Shown here: positions 17,273-25,920 of the stretch, piece after piece
Position numbering within the stretch: the stretch's first letter is position 1
How the letters are laid out: the number at the start of each line of letters is the position of its first letter
Notes under the pieces: generated by a model
Told to the model about the DNA's origin: nothing
Databases searched by the model: none
The model's input: the letters and a program-made list of their open reading frames with translations, nothing else
Translations under genes and position numbers: made by a program
DNA from: Pseudomonas alkylphenolica
GTDB lineage: Bacteria > Pseudomonadota > Gammaproteobacteria > Pseudomonadales > Pseudomonadaceae
Direction: 5' to 3'
DNA length: 64,000 bases
NCBI RefSeq assembly: GCF_016009175.1
Contig: NZ_JADUCM010000021.1
Location: 1-64,000, forward strand

Positions 17273-18149
17273 CCAGGGTCACCCCGAGCAACACCATCAC
17301 CGCGCCGAGGACGAAGTTCAGGCTCAGCGGCTCACCCAGCAGCAACACACCAAACGTCACCCCGAACAACGGGGTGATGAAGGAGAACACCGCCAGGTTA
17401 GACGCCAGGTATCGACGCAGCAGCCAGAACCACGTCAGGTAGCTGAAGAACGACACGATCAGCCCCTGGAACAGCAGGCTGCCGATAGACAAGGGGGTGA
17501 AGTGGACCTGGGTCAGCTGGCCACTGAGGGCGGCGATGCACAACAAGCCGACAAAGCCGACGGCCAGCTGATAGAACAATGTCAGGGTCGCCGGCGCCTC
17601 CGAGAGCCGGGACGTGCGCACCACCACCGTGGTTGCCCCCCAGGCCAGGCCCGCCAACACACCGAAGGCATCGCCCAGCAGCATCCGCCCGTCCATCTCG
17701 GACAGCGACACGCCACCGGCAAACGCGTAGGCAATACCAGCAAAGGCCAGGACGATGCCCAGCCATTGCAAGGGGCGCAGGCGTTCGCTTGGCAGCAGCC
17801 AGTGCAGGCCCAGGGCGGTGAATACCGGCGCGGTGTAGAGGAACACCGACATGTGCGCCGCCGAGGTCAGCTTCAAGCCTTCGGCGATGAACAGAAACTC
17901 CACGCCAAACAGCGCGCCGGCCAGCAAGCCGCCCCGCCAGGTATGCGCTACCTGATCCCAACCACCGCGAAAGCAGATCAACAGGCCGACCAGCACGGCC
18001 GCCATGCCCGAACGCAAGGCCTGCTGCATCACCGGGGCGATGTCTGGCGCGGCCATCTTGATCATCACCTGCTGAATGCCCCAGATCAGGCACAGCACCA
18101 GCATCACCTGCAGGGCAAAGGCATCGGTATTACGACGGGTGGCGCTCAT
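17223..18149 (-). CDS. DMT-family (EamA) transporter
   Basis: 308 residues from the ATG at 18149; a GTG three codons upstream is also possible and neither has a strong ribosome site. Ten hydrophobic helices in two EamA repeats (LVLCLIWGIQQVMIKMAAPDI... and AGLAWGATTVVVRTSRLSEAPA...). These proteins export amino acids or other metabolites; the substrate here is unknown. It ends inside the convergent MFS gene (50-bp antisense overlap). Confidence 0.87.
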   Translation of the reverse strand: MSATRRNTDAFALQVMLVLCLIWGIQQVMIKMAAPDIAPVMQQALRSGMAAVLVGLLICFRGGWDQVAHTWRGGLLAGALFGVEFLFIAEGLKLTSAAHMSVFLYTAPVFTALGLHWLLPSERLRPLQWLGIVLAFAGIAYAFAGGVSLSEMDGRMLLGDAFGVLAGLAWGATTVVVRTSRLSEAPATLTLFYQLAVGFVGLLCIAALSGQLTQVHFTPLSIGSLLFQGLIVSFFSYLTWFWLLRRYLASNLAVFSFITPLFGVTFGVLLLGEPLSLNFVLGAVMVLLGVTLVSAEQWVRRRLRSLLG

Positions 18150-18319
18150 TGCGGGCACCCGCTATCGGCTAACGGCATGGCAGAGTCTCGGCAGCTGTGG
18201 ATCCAACGTTGATTATCAGTGGCTGCAGGCGTTGATTGCCAGCCTTGTGTTGCGCTTGGAGTGAACTTTGCGCACGGCTTGCGGCTCAACCGCAAGACCA
18301 AACCAAGGGAGTCCTGCCG

Positions 18320-18589
18320 ATGAAAACCCTGTTGAACATTGCTGCTGCCGCCAGCCTGCTGCTGGCCCTGCCCAGCTGGGCATGCACACTTGAAGAAGCC
18401 ACGGAAAAACGCGAGGAACTGGCCAAGGAGGTCACGCGACTGACGGAACAGAATCCGCAGAAGGCCAAGGAGATCAACGACGAGTTGAAAGGAATGAAGC
18501 TTGAAAGTGCCAGCAAGGACCTGCCGGACAAGTGTCAGCTGATCGACAAGCGGTTGCAGGAGCTGAAAACGGCGGAGAAGAAAGTCTGA
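18320..18589 (+). CDS. Small exported helical protein, 89 aa
   Basis: AAGGGAG precedes the ATG. A signal peptide (MKTLLNIAAAASLLLALPSWA) is followed by a 68-residue mature part rich in Lys, Glu and Leu with heptad-like spacing (LEEATEKREELAKEVTRL, KCQLIDKRLQELKTAEKK) and two cysteines that could form a disulfide. It is probably a periplasmic coiled-coil protein. I do not recognise a function. It stands alone, with its promoter in the gap after the DMT gene. Confidence 0.8.
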   Translation: MKTLLNIAAAASLLLALPSWACTLEEATEKREELAKEVTRLTEQNPQKAKEINDELKGMKLESASKDLPDKCQLIDKRLQELKTAEKKV

Positions 18590-18604
18590 AGCGTCGTGGA
18601 GCGA

Positions 18605-18644
18605 AACCCACGCCTACAACGGGTCGACCGTGTAGACGTGGGTT
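18605..18644. terminator. Hairpin between the small exported gene and the convergent helicase gene
   Basis: Fourteen-base arms (AACCCACGCCTACA / TGTAGACGTGGGTT) with one mismatch around a 12-base loop, between two convergent stop codons. No clear T-run; possibly a decayed REP-like or bidirectional terminator hairpin. Confidence 0.5.
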
Positions 18645-18654
18645 GGCCTAAGCC

Positions 18655-19983
18655 TTACTCGGCAGCAGGCGCTGGCTTTCGACGCTTGAGCGGCGCCCGG
18701 CCGTCGGCACTGGCCAGCGGAGCATTAGGCTTTGGCTTGGCGGTTGGCTTGCGCTTGGCCGCTACTTTCTTGTCGCCCTTCTTCGGGTCGGCGTTTTTCT
18801 TTTTAACCCCGGCGGCCTTGCCCGAAGCCTTGACCTTCTTCGGACCGCTGTAGGTGCCTTTGACTTCCTTGATGACGCGGCGCTCGAAGCTTTGCTTCAG
18901 GTAGCGCTCGATGCTCGACATCAGGTTCCAGTCGCCGTGGCAGATCAGCGAAACAGCCAGGCCTTCGTTACCGGCGCGGCCGGTACGACCGATACGGTGA
19001 ACATACTCGTCGCCGCTGCGCGGCATGTCGAAGTTGATCACCAGGTCCAGGCCGTCGACGTCCAGGCCACGGGCCGCGACATCGGTCGCCACCAGCACCT
19101 TGGCGCCGCCCTGCTTCAGGCGCTCGATGGCCAGCTTGCGGTCTTTCTGGTCCTTGTCGCCGTGCAGGACGAAGGCTTTGAAGTCTTTGGCAACCAGGTG
19201 GCCGTAGATACGGTCGGCCATGACCCGGGTGTTGGTGAAGATGATCGCCTTCTGGTAGGTCTCGTTGGCCAGCAGCCACTGCACAATCTGCTCTTTGTGC
19301 TGATTGTGGTCCGCAGTGATGATCTGCTGACGGGTACCGTCGTTGAGCTGGCTGACGGTGTTGAGCATCAGGTGCTCAGGGTCTTTCAGCACCTTGGCGA
19401 TCATGTCGCGCAAGCCGGCACCACCGGTGGTGGCGGAGAACAGCAGGGTCTGCTCGCGGTTCGGGCACTCGCCACACAGGCGCTCGACGTCTTCGGAGAA
19501 GCCCATGTCGAGCATGCGGTCGGCTTCGTCAAGGACGATGACCTGCACGTGCTCGAGCTTGAGGTTGCCGGCGTTGAGGTGCTCGAGCATGCGACCCGGG
19601 GTACCGACGAGGATGTCCGGCACCTTGCGCAGCATGGCCGCCTGTTCCTTGAAGTCTTCACCGCCGGTGATGATGCCCGACTTGATGAAGGTGAACTGAG
19701 CGAAACGCTCGATTTCCTTCAGGGTTTGCTGGGCCAGTTCACGGGTCGGCAGCAGTACCAGCGCACGGATCTCTACGCGCTTCTGCTTCAGGTCAACCAG
19801 GCGGTTGAGCACCGGCAGCATGAACGCGGCGGTTTTGCCGCTGCCGGTTTTTGCCGTCACCCGCAGGTCCCGCCCTTGCAACGCCAGCGGAATGGCCGCT
19901 GCCTGCACCGGCGTCGGCTCGACAAAGTTCAGCTCGGCCACGGCTTTGAGCAGGCGTTCGTGCAGGGCGAATTGGGAAAACAC
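18655..19983 (-). CDS. DEAD-box ATP-dependent RNA helicase
   Basis: 442 residues from a GTG with GAGG upstream. Q motif near 23-26, AKTGSGKT (44-51), PTRELA, GTPGRM, DEAD (152-155), SAT, then the second RecA domain with ATDVAARGLD and HRIGRTGRAG. Beyond about residue 385 is a very basic Lys/Ala/Pro-rich tail, typical of RNA-binding extensions of the RhlE/SrmB group. It probably acts in ribosome assembly or mRNA turnover; the exact paralogue cannot be fixed from the sequence alone. Confidence 0.92.
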   Translation of the reverse strand: MFSQFALHERLLKAVAELNFVEPTPVQAAAIPLALQGRDLRVTAKTGSGKTAAFMLPVLNRLVDLKQKRVEIRALVLLPTRELAQQTLKEIERFAQFTFIKSGIITGGEDFKEQAAMLRKVPDILVGTPGRMLEHLNAGNLKLEHVQVIVLDEADRMLDMGFSEDVERLCGECPNREQTLLFSATTGGAGLRDMIAKVLKDPEHLMLNTVSQLNDGTRQQIITADHNQHKEQIVQWLLANETYQKAIIFTNTRVMADRIYGHLVAKDFKAFVLHGDKDQKDRKLAIERLKQGGAKVLVATDVAARGLDVDGLDLVINFDMPRSGDEYVHRIGRTGRAGNEGLAVSLICHGDWNLMSSIERYLKQSFERRVIKEVKGTYSGPKKVKASGKAAGVKKKNADPKKGDKKVAAKRKPTAKPKPNAPLASADGRAPLKRRKPAPAAE

Positions 19984-20127
19984 GGGTGTACCTCGGGCAT
20001 GTGCAAAAAATTCAGTTGCATAGGGTAACGTTTTCCGGCGTCGGCGCCGAATTCTTTTGCCAACTTGTCGTCAATACACGCTCTAATACCCCTCCTTTTC
20101 ACTTATCGGAAGATCTTCAGCACGGCA

Positions 20128-21429
20128 ATGGATATTCAATCGATGTGGCAAAACTCCCTGGACCTCTGGGGCACGCTGGACGAACACCCCTTACTGCACG
20201 CCAGTCTTGGCCTGGCTGTGCTTCTACTGATCGCCCTGGTGCTGGGCCGCGTTGCACGTTTTCTGATCCTGCACGCCGCTCGTCTGCTCGGTCGCCAACC
20301 GGCCCTGCACTGGGTCAACGACCTGCGCGAAAACAAGGTCTTTCACCGCCTGGCGCAAAGCACCCCTTCGTTGTTTGTGCAGTTCGGCCTGAAACTGGTA
20401 CCGGAACTGAACGCCGCCAGCCAGCATTTCCTCGGCAACGTGGCCCTGGCCTTCACCATCCTGTTCCTGACCCTGGCGATCTCCGCCCTGCTCGATGCCC
20501 TGCTGGACATCTACGCCCGCACCGAGCATGCGCGTACCCGTTCGATCAAAGGCTACGTCCAGCTGGCCAAGATGGTCCTGTTCGTGTTCGCCGCGATTGT
20601 CATCGTCGCCACCCTGATCGACCGCTCGCCGTTGCTGCTGCTGTCGGGCCTGGGTGCCATGTCGGCGGTCATTCTGCTGGTGTACAAAGATACCCTGCTG
20701 TCGTTCGTGGCCAGTGTGCAGCTGACCAGCAACGACATGCTGCGCGTGGGCGACTGGATCGAAATGCCGCAGGTCGGTGCCGATGGCGATGTGGTCGATA
20801 TCACCTTGCATACGGTCAAGGTGCAGAACTTCGACAAGACCATCGTCTCCATCCCCACCTGGCGCCTCATGTCCGAGTCGTTCAAGAACTGGCGCGGCAT
20901 GCAGCAGTCGGGCGGCCGACGCATCAAACGCAGCCTGTTCATTGATGCCGGTGGTGTGCGCTTTTTGACCAGCGAAGAAGAACAGCGCCTGAGCCAGGTG
21001 CGCCTACTGACCGACTACATGACGCGCAAGCGCAACGAGCTCGACGCCTGGAACGAAGCCCAGGGCAACGTTGCCGAGCTGTCCGCCAACCGTCGGCGCA
21101 TGACCAACATCGGCACCTTCCGTGCCTATGCCCTGGCCTACCTGCAGAGCCACCCGCAGATCCAGCCGAACATGACCTGCATGGTCCGCCAGATGCAAAC
21201 CACGGCGCAGGGCGTACCGCTGGAAATCTACTGCTTCACGCGCACCACGGCCTGGGCCGACTATGAGCGCATTCAGGGCGACATTTTCGACTACCTGCTG
21301 GCGGTCATGCCGGAGTTCGGCCTGGGCCTGTACCAGCAGCCCAGCGGCAACGACCTGCGGGCCGGCCTGCTACCGGCGAGCCTGCCCAAACTGCAGCGAA
21401 CGCTGAGCGCCGAGACGACCGAGCCATAG
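20128..21429 (+). CDS. MscS-family mechanosensitive channel (YbdG-like)
   Basis: 433 residues from the ATG at 20128 (MDIQSMWQNSLDLWG); an in-frame TTG 21 codons earlier is less likely. Several N-terminal helices lead to the MscS pore/beta domain (AMSAVILLVYKDTLLSFVASVQLTSNDMLRVGDWIEMP) and a long cytoplasmic C-terminus. It is probably an inner-membrane channel releasing solutes on osmotic downshock. The last 60 bp overlap in antisense the convergent transporter gene at 21370. Confidence 0.88.
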   Translation: MDIQSMWQNSLDLWGTLDEHPLLHASLGLAVLLLIALVLGRVARFLILHAARLLGRQPALHWVNDLRENKVFHRLAQSTPSLFVQFGLKLVPELNAASQHFLGNVALAFTILFLTLAISALLDALLDIYARTEHARTRSIKGYVQLAKMVLFVFAAIVIVATLIDRSPLLLLSGLGAMSAVILLVYKDTLLSFVASVQLTSNDMLRVGDWIEMPQVGADGDVVDITLHTVKVQNFDKTIVSIPTWRLMSESFKNWRGMQQSGGRRIKRSLFIDAGGVRFLTSEEEQRLSQVRLLTDYMTRKRNELDAWNEAQGNVAELSANRRRMTNIGTFRAYALAYLQSHPQIQPNMTCMVRQMQTTAQGVPLEIYCFTRTTAWADYERIQGDIFDYLLAVMPEFGLGLYQQPSGNDLRAGLLPASLPKLQRTLSAETTEP

Positions 21430-22248
21430 CGAGGCCAGAATCACCGCCCCGCCGATGAACAACCTGCCCAGCGGTTCGTGCTGATTCCAGATCAGCAAGT
21501 TGAGCAGTAGCCCGACCGGCACGTGCAGGTTGTTCATCACCGCCAGGGTCGCGCCAGAGACCAGGCACGCGCCCTTGTTCCACCAGTACAGCCCCAGCGC
21601 CGTCGGGCACAACCCCAAAAACAGCAGCACCAGCCACTGTACTTCGGTGCTGGGCAGGTGCTGGCTGTTGCCGAACGCCAGGAAAGCGGGCAACACCACC
21701 AGCAACGCGCCCAGGTAGAAATAGCCGAAACGCCGGTAATGCGGCAGGTCGCTGGGGTTGCGGGCGATCAGGTGCCGGTACAGCACTTGCCCGGCAGCGT
21801 AGGTGAAGTTGGCCAGTTGCAGCAGCAGGAAGCCCATGAAGAAGTCCGGGCTGATGCTGTCAAAGCGGATCACCGCCGCGCCGGCCACCGCCACCAGGGC
21901 GGCCAGCAGCGCCCAGGGGTTGAAGCGCCGGTTCAGGGCATCCTCGATCAAGGTCACATGCAGGGGCGTGAGAATGGTGAACAGCAACACCTCGGGCACC
22001 GTCAGCACCCTGAAGCTCAGGTACAGGCACACGTAGGTGATGCCGTATTGCAGCGCACCGATCAGCAGCATCGAGCGCATGAAGCGTGGCTCGACCTGAC
22101 GCCAGCGGGTCAGCGGCAAAAACACCAGGCCGGCCAGCAGCACCCGCGCCAGCACGGCAAAGTAGCTGTCGACATGACCGGCCAGGTATTCGCCGATCAG
22201 GCTGAAGGAAAACGCCTGGATCAGCGCGACGATGAATAGATAGCCCAT
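21370..22248 (-). CDS. DMT-family transporter (carboxylate/amino acid/amine type)
   Basis: 292 residues with ten hydrophobic helices (MGYLFIVALIQAFSFSLIGEY...; EVLLFTILTPLHVTLIEDAL; LAVMNNLHVPVGLLLNLLIW). EamA fold; substrate unknown. Convergent with the MscS-like gene and overlapping its last 60 bp. The terminator at 22358-22393 separates it from the azoreductase gene. Confidence 0.86.
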   Translation of the reverse strand: MGYLFIVALIQAFSFSLIGEYLAGHVDSYFAVLARVLLAGLVFLPLTRWRQVEPRFMRSMLLIGALQYGITYVCLYLSFRVLTVPEVLLFTILTPLHVTLIEDALNRRFNPWALLAALVAVAGAAVIRFDSISPDFFMGFLLLQLANFTYAAGQVLYRHLIARNPSDLPHYRRFGYFYLGALLVVLPAFLAFGNSQHLPSTEVQWLVLLFLGLCPTALGLYWWNKGACLVSGATLAVMNNLHVPVGLLLNLLIWNQHEPLGRLFIGGAVILASLWLGRLGAQRSLQFGQARR

Positions 22249-22357
22249 GATTGCCCCTTGCTGTGGAGGCCGCGACCTTAGCGGTTCATGGTATGTCCGG
22301 CAACTGCTTCACGCCCCCCCTCCTTCATCAGCTCCTACGCGATTATGCGCCACGCAT

Positions 22358-22393
22358 AAAAAAGCCCGGTCATGCACAAGGCAGTGACCGGGC
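22358..22393 (-). terminator. Rho-independent terminator after azoR
   Basis: Perfect nine-base arms GCCCGGTCA / TGACCGGGC; on the minus strand the stem is followed directly by six T's, about 48 bp past the azoR stop. Confidence 0.8.
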
Positions 22394-22440
22394 AGCTACA
22401 CCCAAAGGAGCACAGGTGTCAGGCGGGAAAATCCAGGGGT

Positions 22441-23040
22441 TCAAGCCACCGCAGCGAGCTGGGCCTTGGCCTGGTTCAGGCCCTTCTCGTGGAAGTCGCC
22501 ACCCATGTTCAGGCCTTCGGCGTGGATGAAGGTCACATCGTGGATACCGATGAACGCCATCACCTGACGCAGGTAGGGTTCCTGGTGATCGCTCGATGCA
22601 CCGGCATGAATGCCGCCACGCGCCGTCAGGATGTAGGCACGCTTGCCGGTCAGCAGGCCTTGCGGGCCGGTTTCGGTGTACTTGAAGGTGATGCCGGCAC
22701 GCAGCACATGGTCGAGCCAGGCTTTGAGGGTGCTGGGAATGGCGAAGTTGTACATCGGCGCTGCCAGCACCAGCACATCGGCGGCCAGTACTTCGTCGGT
22801 CAATTCGTTGGAGCGGGCCAGTGCCTGCAGCTCGTCGCTATTGCGCTGGGCTTCGGGCTTCATCCAGCCACCGAGCAGGTTGGCATCCAGGTGCGGCACC
22901 GGGTTGACGGCCAGGTCGCGCAGTGTGACCTGGTCTGCAGGATGGGCAGACAACCACTGGCTGACGAAGTCACGGGTCAGTTGCCGGGAGATCGAATCCT
23001 GCTGGCGGGCGCTGCTTTCGATAACGAGTACACGGGACAT
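22441..23040 (-). CDS. azoR: FMN-dependent NADH azoreductase
   Basis: 199 residues from the ATG at 23040 with GGAGG nine bases upstream; 30 further in-frame codons upstream lack support. Flavodoxin-like fold with the AzoR patterns VIESSARQQDSISRQLTRDF (phosphate-binding start), PMYNFAIPSTLKAWLDHV and GGIHAG. These cytoplasmic flavoproteins reduce quinones and azo compounds with NAD(P)H and protect against quinone stress. Pseudomonas carries several paralogues and I cannot say which this is. Confidence 0.9.
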   Translation of the reverse strand: MSRVLVIESSARQQDSISRQLTRDFVSQWLSAHPADQVTLRDLAVNPVPHLDANLLGGWMKPEAQRNSDELQALARSNELTDEVLAADVLVLAAPMYNFAIPSTLKAWLDHVLRAGITFKYTETGPQGLLTGKRAYILTARGGIHAGASSDHQEPYLRQVMAFIGIHDVTFIHAEGLNMGGDFHEKGLNQAKAQLAAVA

Positions 23041-23189
23041 GGGGGTTGCCTCCATCGGCGAAGTGCTAAGTCGATGGAGACAAGAGTAATCAGCGAACGA
23101 TCGATTAAAAAGCGTAAATTCTAGGTGCAATCTATCAGTTAATTTGTTTTATTTGACACATGCCCTAGCCTTATAGCCATGAGCCCCGG

Positions 23190-23504
23190 TCACTTCGGCT
23201 TGCACTCCAGGGTGATACGCAACTTGATGATTTCGCGATTGAACTTGGCCGTGCTATCCACGCTTTGCTTGGCCGGGATGCTCACACGACGCACCCGTGG
23301 CGATTCCGGGCCGTTGCGGAAGGTCACCTTGCACTGGGCGGCGACCTCGCCATAGTTGTTCAGGGTGATCGAGCCGATATCGCGGTCGGTGTCGTAGGTG
23401 GTGTAGTCGACTTTGACGCCCTCGATGTTCTTTTCCACATCGATGGGATAGGCCAGGGCCGTGAGCGGAATCAGGGCCAGCAATACAGCACAACATTTCT
23501 TCAT
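23190..23504 (-). CDS. Small exported conserved protein, 104 aa
   Basis: MKKCCAVLLALIPLTALA is a signal peptide. The mature 86 residues look all-beta (VDYTTYDTDRDIGSITLNNYGEVAAQCKVTF) with two cysteines. GGAGCG lies six bases before the ATG. I recall similar Pseudomonas proteins being labelled '3-phosphoglycerate kinase', a name the sequence does not support. Function is unknown; it is probably periplasmic. Confidence 0.75.
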   Translation of the reverse strand: MKKCCAVLLALIPLTALAYPIDVEKNIEGVKVDYTTYDTDRDIGSITLNNYGEVAAQCKVTFRNGPESPRVRRVSIPAKQSVDSTAKFNREIIKLRITLECKPK

Positions 23505-23553
23505 ACGACGCGCTCCATGAAAGAGCGCCAGCTTAGGACAACAGGAGCCGAAG

Positions 23554-24477
23554 ATGAAAGCGCCGCGCGTTACCCTGGATCAGTGGCGGACCTTACAGGC
23601 GGTGGTCGATCACGGCGGCTTTGCGCAAGCCGCCGAAGCGCTGCACCGCTCGCAATCCTCGGTAAGCTATACCGTCGCGCGCATGCAGGACCAGCTGGGC
23701 GTACCATTGCTGCGCATCGATGGGCGCAAGGCCGTCCTGACCGAAGCCGGCAACGTGCTGCTGCGCCGCTCGCGGCAACTGGTCAAGCAGGCCAGCCAGC
23801 TGGAAGACCTGGCCCACCACATGGAACAGGGCTGGGAAGCCGAAGTCCGCGTGGTGGTCGATGCCGCCTACCCCAGCGCCCGCCTGGTCCGCGCCCTGAG
23901 TGCGTTCATGCCGCAGAGCCGTGGTTGCCGGGTGCGTCTGCGTGAAGAGGTGTTGTCGGGCGTCGAGGAGGTGCTGCACGAAGGGATCGCCGACCTTGCC
24001 ATCAGCGGCTTCAACATTTCCGGCTACCTGGGTACCGAGCTGAGCGCGGTGGAATTCGTCGCCGTCGCCCACCCGGAGCACAGCCTGCACCGCCTGGGCC
24101 GCGAGTTGAGCTTTCAGGACCTGGAAAGCCAGCTGCAGGTGGTGATCCGTGACTCGGGCCGCTCACAGCCCAAGGATGTCGGCTGGCGCGGCGCCGAGCA
24201 GCGCTGGACGGTCGGCAGCCTGGCCACCGCCGCCACGTTCGTCAGCAGCGGCCTGGGCTTTGCCTGGCTGCCGCGCCACCTGATCGAGCGGGAGCTGCGC
24301 GAAGGCGTGCTCAAGCCTTTGCCGCTGGATCAGGGTGGCAGTCGCCATCCACTGTTCTACCTTTATTCCAACAAGGACAAACCCTTGGGCCCGGCCACGC
24401 AGATTCTCATCGAGTTGCTGCGCAATTTCGATACCGCGCCACTGGACGTCCCCTTCGCCGCACCCGCCCAAGCCTGA
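23554..24477 (+). CDS. LysR-type regulator (PA3225-like)
   Basis: 307 residues, AGGAG before the ATG. Helix-turn-helix at ~20-42 (GGFAQAAEALHRSQSSVSYTVARM), effector domain ~92-290. It heads a same-strand series with a hydrolase (14 bp later), ppiA and an ABC exporter, the order I recall for PA3225-PA3228 in P. aeruginosa. Target and effector are unknown. Confidence 0.88.
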   Translation: MKAPRVTLDQWRTLQAVVDHGGFAQAAEALHRSQSSVSYTVARMQDQLGVPLLRIDGRKAVLTEAGNVLLRRSRQLVKQASQLEDLAHHMEQGWEAEVRVVVDAAYPSARLVRALSAFMPQSRGCRVRLREEVLSGVEEVLHEGIADLAISGFNISGYLGTELSAVEFVAVAHPEHSLHRLGRELSFQDLESQLQVVIRDSGRSQPKDVGWRGAEQRWTVGSLATAATFVSSGLGFAWLPRHLIERELREGVLKPLPLDQGGSRHPLFYLYSNKDKPLGPATQILIELLRNFDTAPLDVPFAAPAQA

Positions 24478-24491
24478 CAGGAATCGAGCCC

Positions 24492-25304
24492 ATGGCCTAT
24501 TTCGAACACGAAGGTTGCTCACTGCACTACGAGGAATATGGCCAGGGCGATCCGCTGGTGCTGTTGCACGGCCTGGGCTCCAGCACCCGCGACTGGGAAA
24601 AACAGGTGCCAGAGCTTGCCCGCCACTACCGGGTAATCGTCATGGACATCCGGGGCCACGGGCGCTCCGACAAACCCCGCGAGCGCTACAGCATCCCGGG
24701 TTTCAGCGCCGACCTGCTGGCCTTGCTGGAAAAACTGCAGACTGGCCCGGTGCACCTGGTCGGTCTGTCGATGGGCGGCATGGTCGGCTTTCAGTTCGCG
24801 GTCGATCACCCCGAATGGCTGCGCAGCCTGTGCATCGTCAACAGCGCCCCGGAGGTCAAGCGCCGTACTCGCCAGGACTGGGTCTGGTGGGCCAAGCGCT
24901 GGGCCATGGCCCGCGCCTTGAGCCTGGAAACCATTGGCAAAGGCCTGGCCGCACGGCTGTTCCCGAAACCGGAACAGGCCGAGCTGCGCTGCACAATGGC
25001 CCAGCGCTGGGCCGAAAATGACAAGCGCGCCTACCTCGCCAGTTTCGATGCCATTGTCGGCTGGGGCGTGAGCGAACGCCTGGGGCAGATACGTTGTCCT
25101 ACGCTGGTCATCAGCGCCGACCAGGATTACACCCCGATACAACTCAAAGAGCGCTATGTCCGCCTGATTCCCCAGGCACGGCTGGCGGTCATCGACGATT
25201 CGCGGCACGCTACGCCGCTTGATCAACCCCAGGTTTTCAATCAGACGCTGCTGCAATTTCTGGCGGCGTCCACTACCCCTCAAGGAACATTGAGCCCATG
25301 CTGA
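24492..25304 (+). CDS. Alpha/beta-fold hydrolase
   Basis: 270 residues. Oxyanion-loop HG near residue 26, nucleophile elbow GLSMGG with S93, acid D in SADQDYT and catalytic His in DDSRHATP. It is closest in look to 3-oxoadipate enol-lactonase/BioH-type small hydrolases, but the true substrate is not evident. The last codons overlap ppiA by seven bases (ATGCTGA), suggesting translational coupling. Confidence 0.85.
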   Translation: MAYFEHEGCSLHYEEYGQGDPLVLLHGLGSSTRDWEKQVPELARHYRVIVMDIRGHGRSDKPRERYSIPGFSADLLALLEKLQTGPVHLVGLSMGGMVGFQFAVDHPEWLRSLCIVNSAPEVKRRTRQDWVWWAKRWAMARALSLETIGKGLAARLFPKPEQAELRCTMAQRWAENDKRAYLASFDAIVGWGVSERLGQIRCPTLVISADQDYTPIQLKERYVRLIPQARLAVIDDSRHATPLDQPQVFNQTLLQFLAASTTPQGTLSPC

Positions 25305-25855
25305 AAAAACTCCTGCTTGCCACCTGCTCGGTCGTCTTCGCCACCAGCCTGATGGCCGCCGACAAGGCGCCTCACGTCCTGCTCGACACCAGCTTCGGTC
25401 AGATCGAAGTCGAACTGGACCCGGTCAAGGCGCCGATCAGCAGCAAGAACTTTCTCGAGTACGTCGACAGCGGCTTCTACAACAACACCATCTTTCACCG
25501 CGTGATCCCGGGTTTCATGGCACAGGGCGGTGGCTTCACCGAACAGATGACGCAGAAAGAAACCCGTGACCCGATCCGCAACGAAGCCAGCAACGGCCTG
25601 CACAACACCCGTGGCACCCTGTCGATGGCGCGTACCTCGAACCCCAACTCGGCCACCAGCCAGTTCTTCATCAACGTCGCAGACAACGCCTTCCTCGATC
25701 CGGGCCGCGATGCCGGTTATGCGGTATTTGCCAAAGTGGTCAAAGGTATGGACGTGGTTGATCAGATCGTAAATTCGCCGACCACCGTCAAGCGCGGCAT
25801 GCGCGATGTGCCAGTAGACCCGGTGTTCATCAAGTCGGCCACACGCATCGACTGA
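25298..25855 (+). CDS. ppiA: Periplasmic peptidyl-prolyl cis-trans isomerase (cyclophilin)
   Basis: 185 residues with signal peptide (MLKKLLLATCSVVFATSLMA). The single-domain cyclophilin core shows FHRVIPGFMAQGGGF (catalytic Arg), ARTSNPNSATSQFFIN and the GYAVFAKVVKGMDVVD ending, as in E. coli PpiA. AAGGAA precedes the ATG, which overlaps the upstream hydrolase gene. It catalyses proline isomerisation during folding of exported proteins. Confidence 0.93.
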   Translation: MLKKLLLATCSVVFATSLMAADKAPHVLLDTSFGQIEVELDPVKAPISSKNFLEYVDSGFYNNTIFHRVIPGFMAQGGGFTEQMTQKETRDPIRNEASNGLHNTRGTLSMARTSNPNSATSQFFINVADNAFLDPGRDAGYAVFAKVVKGMDVVDQIVNSPTTVKRGMRDVPVDPVFIKSATRID

Positions 25856-25920
25856 ACTGAGGCCTCACAAGGACGTGAGCTTTGGACCTGAGGGTCGAGC
25901 CAGACAGGAGTTCCCTTTTC